Origin: Chamaelirium japonicum | Lineage: Eukaryota; Streptophyta; Magnoliopsida; Liliales; Melanthiaceae | Direction: 5' to 3' | DNA: 64,000 nt | NCBI GenBank assembly: GCA_947650365.1 | Contig: OX393551.1 | Span: 93,222,697-93,286,696, forward strand | Part shown: positions 10,783 through 24,000 of the stretch, piece after piece | Layout: each line of letters opens with the position of its first letter | Numbering within the stretch: position 1 is the first letter of the stretch | The notes under the pieces: generated by a model | The model's input: only the letters and a program-made list of their open reading frames with translations | Databases searched by the model: none | Told to the model about the DNA's origin: nothing | Position numbers and translations under genes: made by a program

Positions 10783-10855
<73 letters not shown>

Positions 10856-11089
10856 GCATTCATGCCTCGCCTCAGTACACGTGCTGGTGTAACGACACCT
10901 CCAACGTAGCCTCGCGACCCGTACCTGGAACCCACTGCTTGGTCCCGCTCGATTACAACCAACAACATCACCGCCAAATATATTAAAATAATATTATATA
11001 GAACTGGGTTGTTCTGTGCAAAAATACTCTGGAATGTCGGTCGTTACAAAGACGGTCGTGGGTTTATAAATTCTTGCATTCTCTTAACG
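10681..11089. other. CACTA interior with (TA)n microsatellite
   Basis: A GC-rich stretch with repeated CGAGCTCGACTCG-like words (about 10694-10730) is followed by an uninterrupted (TA)n run at 10789-10850, then another moderately GC-rich stretch. No coding feature can be supported; the long open frame across it is an artefact of the (TA)n run. Confidence 0.55.
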
Positions 11090-11810
11090 ATTCTATGACG
11101 TATGAAAAACATCGCCATAAAAAATTGAGAATATGCGTAAGGAATTTTGCGACGCATAACTATGTCGTCGATTGTAACTAGCAGCATACTTAGTCTCATC
11201 GCTAAAACTTTTAATTTTTCGTGACTAAATTTATTTCGTCACAAAAAGTAAACAATTTAGCGACATCTTATTGTGTCGCCAAATAGCTATTTATCGTCAC
11301 CAAAAAGTCCCCTTAAAGGCGCGAAAATTTTATTTTACGGAATGATTCTGCGACGCACGTACGACGTCGCTATAAAAAATTAAGAATTTGCGATGTCATA
11401 AACAAGAATTTCACAACGCACAATTACATCACCAATTGCTACTAGCAGCGTACACTTAGTCCCGTCGCCAAAATTTTTAATTTTTCGCAACATAATTTTT
11501 TTCGTCGCTAAACATAAATAATTTTGCAACGCATAACTATGTCGCCGATTGCAACTAGCAGCATACTTAGTCTCGTTGCCAAAACTTTTAATTTTTCGTG
11601 ATATAATTTATTTCGTCACTAAACGTAAATAATTTAGCGACGTCTAACTGCGTCGCCAAATAGCCATTTACCGTCGCCAAAAAACTTTATCCTCCTAGGC
11701 ACAAACTCAATTATGCTAGCAAACTTTTAGCGACACAATTTTGTGACGAATAAGATATGACGTTGATAAAGGCAACTTTTAGCGACTGAAAAGGATATGT
11801 GTCGTAGATA
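11090..11810. repeat. CACTA right subterminal repeat region
   Basis: Dense GCGACG, CGTCGC and TCGTCGC words recur in both orientations. Two internal direct repeats share CTAGCAGC...CTTAGTC and TTAATTTTTCG (near 11190, 11450 and 11550), so this end has itself expanded by duplication. Confidence 0.75.
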
Positions 11811-11841
11811 AGCGTCGCTAAAGGTGCAATTTCTTGTAGTG
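11811..11841 (-). repeat. CACTA right terminal inverted repeat
   Basis: The minus strand reads CACTACAAGAAATTGCACCT, matching the left end in the CACTAnAAGAAA core. Confidence 0.88.
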
Positions 11842-11844
11842 TAT
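11842..11844. repeat. Right TAT target-site duplication of the CACTA element
   Basis: TAT directly follows TTGTAGTG and repeats the TAT at 4383-4385. Confidence 0.85.
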
Positions 11845-12067
11845 ACGACCCCTTTAAGGTGGGGCACGTTTGATGACTCTCTCTTTCTTTCATCACACAA
11901 CACATTATCAGCATGAGTATATCGAGCCCAATTGACCAGTCACAAGAAAACGGAGAGAGAACCGAAGACAAAAGAGAGAGAAGAAGAGAGAAGAGAAGAG
12001 AGAGATAAACAAAGAGAGAAGAGAGAAGAATTTTTGCTTTAGTCCATTGGCCACGGGTATAGGTGTC
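11845..12067 (+). mobile_element. Right part of the LTR-like unit split by the CACTA element
   Basis: It resumes with ACGACCCCTTTAAGGTGGGG, then the leader, the primer-like motif (about 11900), the ATG leader and a purine tract. It ends in block X at about 12066, where a different unit begins abruptly. Confidence 0.7.
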
Positions 12068-13016
12068 AAACATGCCCCACCCTAAAGGGGTCATATTTTA
12101 TTTATAGGGTAAGCTTACTTAGGGCCTAAGCAATCTATGAAAAACCCTAATCTATGGGAGAAGAGAGAAGAGAACGGAGAGTTTTAATTATATTATTGAG
12201 AAGTGGAGTTTTGGAATTTAGATTCCTTCTTATTTCATACCTATACCCATGGCGAATGGACTGGAGCAGGACTTCTTCTCTCTGCTCTATTCGTTTATCT
12301 CACTGTTTTCTTCTTTCTTCTTCTCTCTCTTCTATCTTTGTTTCTTTCTCTGTTTTCTTATGTTTGATCAGCTGGGCTCGACATATTCATGCTGATAACA
12401 TATTGTAAGATGGGAGAAAGGGAGAGTCATCAAACATGCCCCATGCTAATTAGATTTCTTCTTACTTCACACCTATACCCGTGGCCAATGGGTTGGAGCA
12501 GGACTTCTTCTATCTTCTCTCTTCGTTTATTTCCCCGTCTCTTCTCTCTTCTTCTCTCTCTTCTATCTTCCTTTCTCTCTCTGTTTTCTTGTGACTGGTC
12601 GGTTGGGCTCGATATGTTCGTGCTAATAACGTGTTTTGTGATGAAGAAAAAGTGAGTCGTCAAACGTACCCCACCCTAAAGGGGTCATATAAATATTGAG
12701 AAGTGGAGTTTTGGAATTTAGATTCTTTCTTACTTTATACTTATACCAGTAGTGAATGGATTATAGTAGGACTTCTTCTCTCTTCTCTCTTTATTTATCT
12801 CTCCGTTATCTTCTTTTTTCTTCTCTCTTCTGTCTTCGTTTCTCTCTGTTTTCTTATGACTGGTCGGTTGGGCTCGACATGTTCATGCTGATAACGTGTT
12901 GTGAGATAAGAGAAAGAAAAAGCCATCAAACGTGCTCTACCCAAAATGGGTCATATATTATTTATAGGATAAACTTACTTAGAGCCTAAGCAATCTATAG
13001 GAAATACTAATCCATG

Positions 13017-13535
13017 GGAGAGATCCGACAGTGGACAGCCATCCGATCGAATGATCTCAAAACAGTTATAATATTTTTAATTTTTTAAAGAATAATATAA
13101 ATTCTTTTTAAAGCAAAAAATTCGAGTGTGCCTCATCTTCCTTCTTTACTTCCTATTATTTAATTAATTTAATTTTTTTAATAAATTAAATAATTAAATA
13201 ATTAAATAAATATTTAATTTTCTATATAACTAAATATTTAAATTATTTAAATAATTTATTTATTTTTTAAATAATAAAATAAATAATATTAATTTTATTA
13301 TTTAAAAAAAATAAGTTATTTAAAAAAACATTTTGTTATTTATATATTCAAATAATTACCTTATTATTTAAATAATAAGTAAATAGTTATTTAATTATTA
13401 TTTTATTTTATTACTTAATTAAATAATTTTTTTTTTATTTATTTCAATTAATATTTTATAATTTAATAAAAAAATTTTAATTTTTTAATTACATAGTAAT
13501 TTATTTAAATTATTATTTTTTGAACTATATCTTCT
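13017..13535. repeat. AT-rich N block, shorter form
   Basis: It starts with the conserved entry (GAGATCCGACAGTGGACAGCC, then GATCGAACGATC-like words), passes into TTAATTAA-type sequence and rejoins the array at AACTATATCTTCTTC. The matching copy is at 35675-36180 with the same exit point. Confidence 0.6.
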
Positions 13536-14282
13536 TCTCTCATTTCTGTCTTCGTTTCTCTCTCCGTTTTTTTATGACTGGTCAGTTAGGCTCGACATGT
13601 TAGTACTGATAATATGTTTTGAGATGGAAGAAAGAGAGAGCCATCAAACGTGCCCCACCCTAAATGGATCATATATTATTTATGGGGTAAGCTTACTTAG
13701 GGCCTAAGCAATCAATGGTAAACCCTAATCCATGGGAGAGATCCGATGGTGGATAGCCATCCGATCTAACGTGCACCACCCTAAAGGGGTCTTATTAATC
13801 ATTTATTTAAATAATTATTAAATCAATTCTCTTAATTAGTAAGCTTACCTTATAAATATTTAATTATATATAATTGATTATCATCACGGGTATAGGTATG
13901 AAGTAAAAAGGAATTTAAATTCTAAAACTCCACTTCTTAATAGTATCATCTCAACGTTATTATGATTATCATAGTAATATACTATAATTTTTTTAATTAA
14001 ATTAATTAATTATTTATTTATTAAATAATTTAAATAATTTAATAATTAAGTTTACTAATTAACGTGTTGTTAGATGGGAGAAATAGAGAGCCATCAAACT
14101 TGCTCCACCCTAAAGGGGTCGTATAATATAATTAAATCTCTTCGTTTTCTTCTCTCTTCTCCCATGGATTAGGGTTTCCCATAGATTGCTTAAGCCATAA
14201 GTAAGCTTACTCTATAAATAATAAACGACCACTTAAAAGTGGGGCACATTTGACGGCTCGCTCTTTCTCTCATCGCACAATA

Positions 14283-14460
14283 CTTACCCTATAAATAATA
14301 TATGACCCCTTAAGAGTAGGGCATGTTTAATGGCTCTCTCTTTCTCCTATCTCACAACATGTTATCAACACGATAATATTTAGCCCAGCTGACCAGTCAC
14401 ATGAAAATGGAGAGAGAAATAAAGACAGAAGAGGAGTTTTGGAATTTAGATTCCTTCTTA
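14283..14460 (+). mobile_element. Plus-sense promoter/leader running into inverted block X
   Basis: TATA (CCCTATAAATAATATATGAC), leader, primer-like motif and ATG leader end in GACAGAAG and run directly into GGAGTTTTGGAATTTAG, block X in the opposite sense. This is one clear example of a joint seen at many places in the window. Confidence 0.6.
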
Positions 14461-17400
14461 CTTTACACTTATACCCGTGGTCAATGGACTAGAGCAAGAC
14501 TTCTCTCTTCTCTTTTTATTTTTCTCTCTGTTCTTTTCTTTCTTCTTCTCTCTCATCTCTCCGAAGAGAAAAGAGAAAAGAAGTATTTCTCCAATCTATT
14601 CGCTATGGGTACAGGTATAAAGTAAGAAGTAATCTAAATTTCAAAACTCCACAGAAGAGAGAGAAAAAGAGAGAATAGAACGAAGAGATAAACGAAGACA
14701 GAAGAGAGATATACGACTAGTCGGTTGGGCTCGATAATAAGAAGTGGCACACCCGAATTGCTTCGGCCCTAAGTTCAAATATTAAGAGATACCCTAATCG
14801 ATGAGAGAAGCAAGAAGAGAACAGAGAGATTTAATTATATTATTAAGAAGTAGAGTTTTGTAATTTAGATTCCTTCTTACTTAATACCTATACCCATGGA
14901 TAATGGACTGTAGCAAGACTTCTTCTCTCTTCTTTCTTTGATTATTTCTCCATTCTCTTCTTTCTTCTTTTTTTTCTCATAACATGTTATCAGCATGAAC
15001 ATGTCGAGTCAAGCCGACCACTATTTAGAATTTAACTAATTTATTTAAATATATTATTTAAATTATTTATCTCTCTATTCTCTTTTCTCTTCTGTCTTTG
15101 ATTCTCTCTCCGGTTCCTTGTGACTAGTTGGTTGGGGTCGATATGTTCATACTGATAACGAGTTGTAAGAAGAGAGAAGAAGAGAGAAAAGAAGGGAGAG
15201 ATAAACGAAGAAAGAATAGAGAAGAAGTACTGCTCTAGTCCATTCGCCTTGGGTAAAGGTGTGAAGTAAGATAGAATCTAAATTCCAAAACACCACTTCT
15301 AAATAATATAATTAAATCTCTCCATTCTCTTCTCTCTTCTCCCATGGATTAGGGTTTCCCATAGATTGCTTAGGACCTAAGTAAACTTACCCTATAAATA
15401 ATATATGAACCCTTTAGGGTGGGGCACGTTTGACGGCTCTTTCTACTCCCATCTAATAACATGTTATCAATACAAACATATCGAGCCCAGATGACCAGTC
15501 GTAAGAAAATAGAAAGAGAAACGAAGACAGAAGTGGAGTTTGGAAATTTAGATTCTATCTTACTTCACACCTATACCCATAACCAATAGACTGGAGTAGG
15601 ACTTTTTCTCTTCTCTTTTAGTTTATCTTTCCATTTCTTTTCTCTTCTTCTCTTATTCTGTCTACATTTCTCTATCCGTTTATTGAGGGAAGAAGAGGAG
15701 TCTAACGAAGACAGAAGAGACATAAGAAGCGAGAAGAGAATGGAGAGATAAATAAAGAGAGAAGAGAAAGCTTCACACCTATACCCGTGGCCAATGGACT
15801 GGAGTAGGACTTCTTCTCTCTTCTCTTTTTATTTATCTCTCCGTTCTCTTCTCTCTTCTTTTTTCTCTTCTATCTTCATTTCTCTATCCGTTTATAGAGA
15901 GAAGAAGTGGAGTTTAACAAAGATAGAAGAGAGATAAAAAGCAAGAAAAGAACGGAGAGATAAATAAAGGGAGAAGAGAGAATATGTCCTGCTCCAGTCC
16001 ATTGGCCACGGGTATAGGTGTGAAGTAAGAAGGAATCTAAATTCCCAAACTCTACTTTTGTTTTTTTTTCTCTCACTGTTTTCTTGGGATTGGTCAGTTG
16101 GCTCGATATATTCATGTTGATAAAGTGTTGTGAGATGGGAGAAAAAGAGAGCCATCAAACGTGCCGCACCCTAAAAAGGTCGTATATTATTTATAGGTAA
16201 GCTTACTTAGATACTATGCAAAACCCTAATCCATAGAAAAAGAGAGAAGAGAATAGAGAGATTTAATTATATTATTAAGAAGTAGAGTTTTAGAATTTAG
16301 ATTCCTTCTTACTTCACACCTATACCCATGGCGAATGGACTAGAACTAGACTTCGTCTCTCTTCTCTCTTTGTTTATCTCTTCGTTCTCTTCTCTCTTCT
16401 CACAACACATTATCAATACGAACATGTTGAGCCTAATTGACCAGTCATAAGAAAACAGAAAGAGAAATGATCATAGAGAGAGAGAAGATAACAGAGAGAT
16501 AAACAAAGAGAGAAGAGAGAAGAAGTTCTGCTCCAGTTCATTGGCCATGGGTATAGCTGTAAAGTAAGAAGGAATCTAAATTCCAAATTTCCACAGAAGA
16601 GAGATATGAAGAGAGAAGAGAACGAAGAGATAAATAAAGAGAGAAGAGAGAAGAAGTCCTACTCCAGTTCATTAGCCATGGGTATAGGTGTGAAGTAAGA
16701 AGGAATCTAAATTCCTAAACTCCACTTCTGTCTTTGTTTCTCTCTCCATTTTCTTGTAACTAGCCGGCTGGGCTCGATATGTTCATGCTGATAAGCTTAC
16801 TTAGGGCCTAAGTAATCTATAGGAAATCCTAATCCATGGGAGAGATCCGATGATGGACAGCCATCCTTCTTATGTTACACCTATACCCGTGGCCAATAGA
16901 ATTGAGTAAGACTTCTCTCTTCTCTCTTCGTTTATCTCTCTGTTCTCTTCTCCCTTTTTCTTCCATCTCATAACACGTTATCAGTACGAACATATTATGC
17001 CCAGTCGACCAGTCACAAGAAAACAGAGAGAGAAACAAAGTCAGTAGAGAAAGAAGAAGAGAGAAGAGAACGAAGAGATAAACGAAAAGAGAAAAAAGAA
17101 AAGAGAAAAGAGAAAAGAGAAAAAGTCATGCTCAAGTCCATTGGCCATAGATTTAGGTGTGCAGTAAGAAGGATGGATGTCCACCGTCGGATCTCTCCTA
17201 TGGATTTGGATTTCCCATAGATTGCTTTGGCCCTAATTAAGCTTTTCTTATAAATAATATACGACCCCTTTAGGGAGGGACATGTTTGACGGCTCTTCCT
17301 TTCTCCCATCTCAGAACACGTTATCAGTACGAAAATATCGAGCCTAGCCGACCAGTCACAAGAAAATAGATTCATTCTTACTTCACACCTATACCTGTGG

Positions 17401-19579
17401 CTAATGGACTGGAGCAGGAAATCTTCTCTCTTCTCTCTTTGTTTATCTCTCTGTTCTCTTCTCTCTTCTTCTCTCGCTTCTGTCTTTGTTTCTCTCTCCA
17501 TTTTCTTATGACTGGTCGGCTGGGCTCGATATATTCATGCTAATAATATGTTATGACAAGTGAGAATAAAACGGAGAGATAAACAAAGAGAAGAGAGAAA
17601 AAGTCCTACTTCAGTCCATTCACCATGGTATATGTGTTAGGTAAGAATGAATCTAAATTCCAAAACTACACTTCTCAATAATATAATTAAATCTCTCTGT
17701 TTTCTTATCTCTTCTCCCATGGATTAGGATTTCTCATAGATTGGTTAGGCCCTAAGTAAGCTTACCCTATAAATAATATATGACCCCTTTAGGGTAGGGC
17801 ACGTTTGATGACTTTCTCTTTATCCTATCTCATAACACGTTATCAGTACGAACATGTCGAGTCCAACCGACCAGTCGCAAAAAAACGGAGGAGAAACGAA
17901 GACAGAAGAGAGAGAAGAAGAGATAAAAGAATTGAGAAATAAACAAAGATAGAAGAGAGAAGAAGTCCTGCTCTAGTCCAATGGCCACGGGTATAGGTTT
18001 GAAGTAAGAAGGAATCTAAATTCCAAAACTCTACTTCTTAATTTTTATACGACCCTTTATGGTGGGGCACGTTTAACAGCTCTTTCTCCTATTTCATAAC
18101 ATGTTATCTACACAAACATGTCGAGCACAGCTGACCAGCCCCAAGAAAATGGACAGAGAAACAAAGACAAAAGAGAGAGAAAAAAAGAGAAAAAAATAGA
18201 GAGGTAAACAAAGAGAGAAGAAGTCCTGCTCCAGTCCATTGGCCACAGGTATAGGTTTGAAGTTAGAAGGAATCTGAATTCCAAAACTCCATTTCTCAAT
18301 AATATAATTATATATCACTGTTCTTTTTTCTCTTCTCTTATAGATTAGGGTTTCCTATAAATTGCTTAGGCCTTAAGTAAGCGTACCCTATAAATAATAC
18401 ACGACCACTTTAGGGTGGGGCATGCTTGACGGCTCTCTTTTTCTCCCATATCATAACATGTTATATGCACGAACATGTCTAGCCCAGCCGACCAATCGCA
18501 AGAAAATGAAGAGAGAAACGAAGACAGAAGAGAGAAGAAGAGAGAAGAGAGCGGATAGATAAATGAAGAGAGAAGAAGTCATGCTCTAATTCATTGGCCA
18601 CGGATATAGGTGTAAAGTAAGATGGAATCTAAATTCCAAAACTCCACGTCTGTCTTCGTTTCTCTCTCTATTTTCTTACGACTGGTCGACTGGGCTCGAT
18701 ATGTTCATGATTATAACATGTCTAGTTTAATTAAGAAGGAATCTAAATTCCAAAACTCTACTTCTCAATAATATAATTAAATCTCTCTATTCTCTACTCT
18801 CTTCTCCTATGGATTAGTATTTTTAATAGATTGCTTAGGCCCTAAGTAAGCTTACCCTATAAATAATATTCAACCTTTTTAGGGTAGGGCACGTTTGACG
18901 GATCTCCCTTTCTCCCATCTCACAACACTTACCCTATAAATAATATACCACCCCTTTAGGGTAGGGCACATTTGACAGTTCTCTCTTTCTCCCATCTTAT
19001 AACATGTTATCTTTTGTTTCTTTCCCTGTTTCTCTCCCCGTTGTCTTTGTTTCTCTCTCTTTATCTTATAGTATAAAATAAAATAATTAAGTATTGATAG
19101 AAAAGAGATAGAAAATTATTTTAAACTAGAGAGAGCAAGACTTCGTCTCTCTTCTCTCTTCGTTTATCTCTCCGTTCACTTCTCTCTTTATCCCATCTCA
19201 CAACATGTTATCAGCATGAATATAACGAGCCTAGCCGACCGGTCAAAAGAAAACAAAGAGAGAAACGAAGACAAAAGTAGAGTTTACAAATTTAGATTCC
19301 TTCTTACTTCACACCTATATCCATGGCCAACGGACTGGAGCAGGACTTCTTCTCTCTTATATCTTTGTTTATCTCTCTATTCTCTTCACTCTCTTCTGTC
19401 TTTGTTTCTCTCTCCATTTTTTTGCGACTGGTCGGCTGGGCTCGACATATTCGTGCTGATAATGTATTGTAAGATGGGAGAAAAAGAAAGTCGTCAAGCG
19501 TGCCCCACCCTAAAGGTATCGTATATTATTTATAGGGTAAGCTTACTTAGGGCCTAAGCAATCTACGAGAAACCCTAAT

Positions 19580-19965
19580 CCATGGGAGAGATCCGACGGT
19601 GGACAGCTATCCGATCGAACGATCTTAAAATAGTTGTAATGTTTTATATTTTTTTAAAGAAAAATGAAAAATAATTTTAAAACAAAAAATTCGAGTGTGC
19701 CTCATCTTCTTTTTTTACTTCCTATTATTTAATTAATTTAATTATTTAATAAATTAAATAGTAAAATAATTAAATAATTAAATAAATATTTAATTATTTT
19801 TTCTCTTCTTATATTATTTTATTACTATGATAATTAAGTGGAGTATTGTTACAATAATTTTTTTAATTAAATTAATCGTTATATTAAAACGAAAAGAGAA
19901 GAGAATTTACTATGATAATCATAATAACGTTGAGATGATACTATTGAGAAGTGGAGTTTTTGAAT
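19580..19965. repeat. AT-rich N block, shorter form
   Basis: Its entry is GAGATCCGACGGTGGACAGC and its exit GATACTATTGAGAAG. An internal TGATAATTAAGTGGAGTATT segment is shared only with the copy at 43885-44245, which supports the higher-order duplication. Confidence 0.6.
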
Positions 19966-20039
19966 TTAGATTCCTTTTTACTTCACACCTATACTCGTGG
20001 TGAATGGACTGGAGCAGGACTTCTTCTCTCTTCTCTCTT

Positions 20040-20225
20040 ATTTGTCTTTGTGTAAATTATTTAATAATTTAAAAAATTTATAAATTAAGTTTTTAGTAAA
20101 ATAATTAATTTAAATAAATAAATTTTTTGCTTTAAAAATAATTAATATTTTTTTAAAAAAATTTAAAACATTATAACTGTTATAAGTTCATTCGATCGGA
20201 TGACTGCCCACCGTCGGATCTCTCC
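20040..20225. repeat. Inverted partial N block
   Basis: AT-rich sequence runs in the reverse sense into GATCGGATGACTGCCCACCG and then the telobox region. The counterpart is at about 44345-44515. Confidence 0.5.
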
Positions 20226-21010
20226 CATGGATTAGGGTTTCCCATAGATTGCTTAGGCCCTAAGTAAACTTACCCTATAAATAATATACGACCCCTTTAG
20301 GGTGGGGCATGTTTGATGGCTTTATTTCTCCCATCTCAAAATACATTATCTGTACAAATATATCAAGCTCCTTGGAATCTAATTAAATAAATAATTAATT
20401 GATTACAGAACTTCTTCTCTCTTTTCTCTTCGATATGTTCGTATTAATAACGTGTTGTGAGATGGGAGAACGAGAGAGCCGTCAAACGTGCCCCACCCTA
20501 AAGGGGTCGTATATTCTTTAAACAAGAGAGAAGAGAACAGAGAGATAAACAAAGAGAGAAGAAAAAAGAACTTTTGCTCCAATCCATTGGCCACGGGTAT
20601 ATGTATAAAGTAAGAAGAAAGCTAAATTATAAAACTCCACTTCTCAATATTTATACGACCCATTGGATCTCTACCATCTCTTTACTTATTATACTTATTT
20701 AATCTTATAATACGTTATCAGCACGAACATGTTAAGCCCAGCCGACCAGTCACAAGAAAATGGAAAGAGAAACAAAGACAGAAAAGAGAAGATAACGAAG
20801 AGATAAACGAATAGAAAAAAAGAAGCTAGAAGTCATGCTCCAGTCTATTGGTCATGAGTATAGGTGTGAAGTAAGAAAGAATATAAATTCCAAAACTCTA
20901 CTTTTGTCTTTGTTTCTCTCTCTGTTTTCTTATGGCTGGTCGGCTCAGCTCGACATGTTCGTGCCGATAATGTGTTATGAGATAGGAGAAAGAGAGAGCC
21001 GTCAAACATG

Positions 21011-24000
21011 CCCTACCCTAAAAGGGTTGTATATTCATGGGAGAAAAGAGAAGAAGTCCTGCTCCAGTCCATTGGGAAACCATAATCCATAGGAGAAAAG
21101 AGAGAGAAAAAAAGAAGTCCTACTCCAATCAATTAGCCAAGGGTATAGGTATAGAGTTTTGGAATTTAGATTTCTTCGTACTTCACACCTATACCCATGG
21201 CCAATGGACTGGAGTAGGACTTCTTCTCTCTTCTCTTTTCGTTTATCTCTCCGTTCTCTTCTCTTTTTTTCTCTCTTCTGTCTTTATTTCACTCTCCGTT
21301 TTTTTGTGACTAGTCGGTTGGGCATGACATTTTCCTGCTGATAATATATTGTAAGAAGATAAAAGAGAACCTAACTAAAATAATATAAATTTTTCTAGTT
21401 TTAATAATTAAAACGAAGTCTATCCTCATCTTCGATCTCTTCTATGGAGTTTTGGAATTTAGATTCCTTATTACTTCACACCTATACCCATGGCCAATGG
21501 AATGGAGTAGGACTTATTCTATTCTCTCTCTTTGTTTATCTGTATACACTCTTCTCTATTCTTCTCTCTCATCTCCGTTCTCTTGTCCCTTCTTCTCTCT
21601 CTTCTGTGGAGTTTTGGAATTTAGATTTCTTTTTAATTTACACCTATATCCATGGCAAATGGACTGGAGTAGGACTTCCTTTCCCCTTCTTTCTTCGTTT
21701 ATCTTTTTATTCTTTTTTATCTTTTACCTAAATAATTTAATTAAATAATATAATTATTTAACTAAGAAAGAAACAAAGATAGAAAAGAGAGAAGAAGAGA
21801 GAAGAGAACATATTGATAAATGAAGTGAGAAGAAGTACTGCTCCAGTCCATTCGCCATGGGTATATATGTGAATTAAGAAGGAATCTAAATTCCAAAACT
21901 ATACAAAAAAGAGAAAAAAAAAGAGAAAAGAAGAGAGAAGAGAACGGAGAGATAAACGAAGACAGAAGTAGAGTTTTAGAATTTAGATTCCTTCTTACTT
22001 CACACCTATACCCGTGGCCAATAGACTGGAGAAGGACTTCTTCTCTCTTCTTTCTTTATTTATCTCTTTGTTCTCTTTCCTCTTCTTCTCTCTCTTTTGT
22101 GGAGTCTTGGAATTTAGATTCCTTCTTACTTAACACCTATACCCGTGGCCAATGGACTGGAGTAGAACTTCTTCTCTCTTGTATCTTCTTTTATATCTTT
22201 GTTCTCTTATCTCTTCTTCTCTTTTTTCTATCTTCGTTTCTCTCTCTGTTTTCTGTCTTCATTTCTCTCTCTGTTTCTCTCTCTTTTCTGTCTTCTCTTT
22301 TTTCCCATGGATTAGGGATTCTCATAGATTGTTTAGGCCCTAAGTATGCTTATGCTATAAATAATAAATAATTTATAGCCCTTTAGGATGGGGCACGTTT
22401 GATGACTCTCTTTCTCTTATCTCACAATACGTTATCAACATGAATATTTCAAGCCCATCTAACCACTCGTAGAAAACGAATAGAGAAATAAACACATAAG
22501 TGAAGTTTTGGAATTTAGATTCCTTCTTACTTCACACCTATATCCATAGCCAATGGATTTGAGTTGGACTTCTTCTCTCTTATCTCTTTATTTATCTCTC
22601 CATTCTCTTCTCTCTTCTTCTCTTTCTTCTATAGAGTTTTTGAATTTAGATTCCTTCTTACTTCACACAAGTACACATGGCCAATAGACTTGAGTAGGAC
22701 TTCTTCTTTCTTCTCTCTTCTTTTATCTCTCTGTCCTCTTCTCTCTTCTCTCTTTGATGTCTTCGTGTCTCTCTCCATTTTCTTATGATTAGTAGACTGG
22801 GCACGACATGTTCGTGTTGATAACGTGTTATGAGATGGGAGAAAGAGAGAGTCGTCATATATGCCACACCCTAAAGGGGTCGTTTAAATATTAAGAAGTG
22901 GAGTTTTGGAATTTAGAGTCCTTTTTACTTCACACCTATACCCGTGGCGAATGGACTGGAGTAGGACTTCTTATCTCTTCTCTCTTCGTTTATCTCTCCG
23001 TTCTTTTCTCTTTTTCTCTCTCTTATGTCTTTATTTCTCTCTCTATTTTCTTCTGACTATTCGGTTGGGCTCGACATGTTCGTGCTGATAACGTGTTGTA
23101 AGAAGAGAGAAGAGAATGTAAATAAAATAATATAAATCTCTATAGTTTTAATAATTAGATAGAAGTCTATCCTTATCTTCTCTCTTTTTTATGGAGTTTT
23201 GAAATTTAGATTTCTTATTACTTCACACTTATACCCATAGCCAATGGACTATTCTCTTTTCTCTTCTTCTCTCTCTTCTGTCTTTGTTTATCTCTTAATT
23301 AAATAATTATATTATTTAATTAAATTATTTAGGTAGAAGAGAGAAGAGAACGGAGAGATAAACGAAGAAAGAAGGGGAGAAGAAGTCCTGCTTCAGTCCA
23401 TTGGCCACGGGTATAGGTGTGAAGTAAGAAGGAATCTAAATTCCAAAACTTCACAGACGATAGAGAAGAAGAGAGAAAAGAACATAGAAGAGAGAGAAGA
23501 ATAGAGCAGATAATGTAGAGATAAACGAAAAGAGAAAAGAGAAGTCATGCTGTTTATCTGTCCTTTCTCTTCTCTCTTCTTCTTTCTCTTATGTCTTTGT
23601 TTATCTCTCAATTAAATAATTATATTTTTTAATTAAATTATTTAGGTAGAAGAGATAAGAGAACGGAAAGATAAACGAAGAGAGAAGGGGATAAGAAGTC
23701 ATGTTCTAGTCTATTGGCCACGGGTATAGGTATAAAGTAAGAAGGAATCTAAATTCCAAAACTCCAAAAAAGAGAGAGAAGAGAAAGGAGAAGAAGAGAG
23801 AAGAGAACTAAAAGATAAACAAAGAGAGAAAAGAGAAGAAGTCCTACTCCAGTCCATTGGCCACAGGTTTAGGTGTGATGTAATAAGAAATCAAAATTCC
23901 AAAACTCCACAGAAGAGAGAGAAGATAAGAACAGACTTCTATTTAATTATTAAAACTAGAGAGATTTCAATATTTTATTTAGGTTCCCTTCTCTCTTCTC
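21011..24000. mobile_element. P/Q block cluster of LTR-derived units
   Basis: The TCTAGTTTTAATAATTA-type linker occurs near 21390 and 23140, and inverted near 23945. The stretch 21340-22250 parallels 1061-1900, and 22330-23300 parallels 270-1150 and 62790-63600 (shared TAAATAATTTAT joint after the TATA box). Leader modules lie near 21305 (minus), 22430 (plus), 22785 (minus) and 23050 (minus). From 23290 to 23970 the order is inverted. No gene is seen. Confidence 0.6.

Larger units (their letters stand above)
4386..11841. mobile_element. CACTA (En/Spm) DNA transposon, 7456 bp, non-autonomous
   Basis: The left end reads CACTATAAGAAAAGACAATT and the right end, on the other strand, CACTACAAGAAATTGCACCT. 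Both are followed by subterminal arrays rich in GCGACG/TCGTCGC words, and both share CTACGACACA close to the tip. It is bounded by TAT duplications and splits a repeat unit that is otherwise continuous. The interior holds a two-exon transposase-like fragment on the minus strand, an exon-like piece at 7530-7691, two LTR-element relics and an ATG2 first exon. No TNP2-type (Transposase_21) reading frame is visible, so mobility would need enzyme from elsewhere. Clean target duplications suggest it is younger than the array it entered. Confidence 0.9.
12068..21010. repeat. Higher-order repeat, copy 1 (about 8.9 kb)
   Basis: This long mosaic of LTR-derived modules is collinear with 34958-45320. Shared rare landmarks include the AATTAGATTTCTTCTTAC joint (12447 and 35343) and AACTATATCTTCTT (13530 and 36172). 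Others are GCACACCCGAATTGCTT (about 14740 and 37325), GACCACTATTTAGAATTTAA (15017 and 39083) and TTATAGTATAAAATAAAATA (about 19065 and 43350). Minus-sense leader modules lie near 12385, 12600, 12860, 13580, 15120, 16085, 16750, 17505, 18675, 19425 and 20935. Plus-sense modules lie near 14360, 14990, 15465, 16400, 16970, 17310, 17840, 18095, 18455, 19200 and 20705. No host gene is seen. Confidence 0.8.

Noticed and set aside
10693-10977. Minus-strand frame with an Ile-Tyr repeat
   Set aside because: The frame is kept open by the (TA)n run; it is not protein-like.
12100-12150. AAACCCTAA as interstitial telomere repeat
   Set aside because: It occurs once per unit rather than in tandem, always next to the TATA box, so it is a telobox within the repeat and not telomeric DNA.
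17013-17501. A 162-codon minus-strand frame, the longest in the window
   Set aside because: It runs through leader, promoter and block X of several units with low-complexity composition; it is chance openness in repeat DNA.
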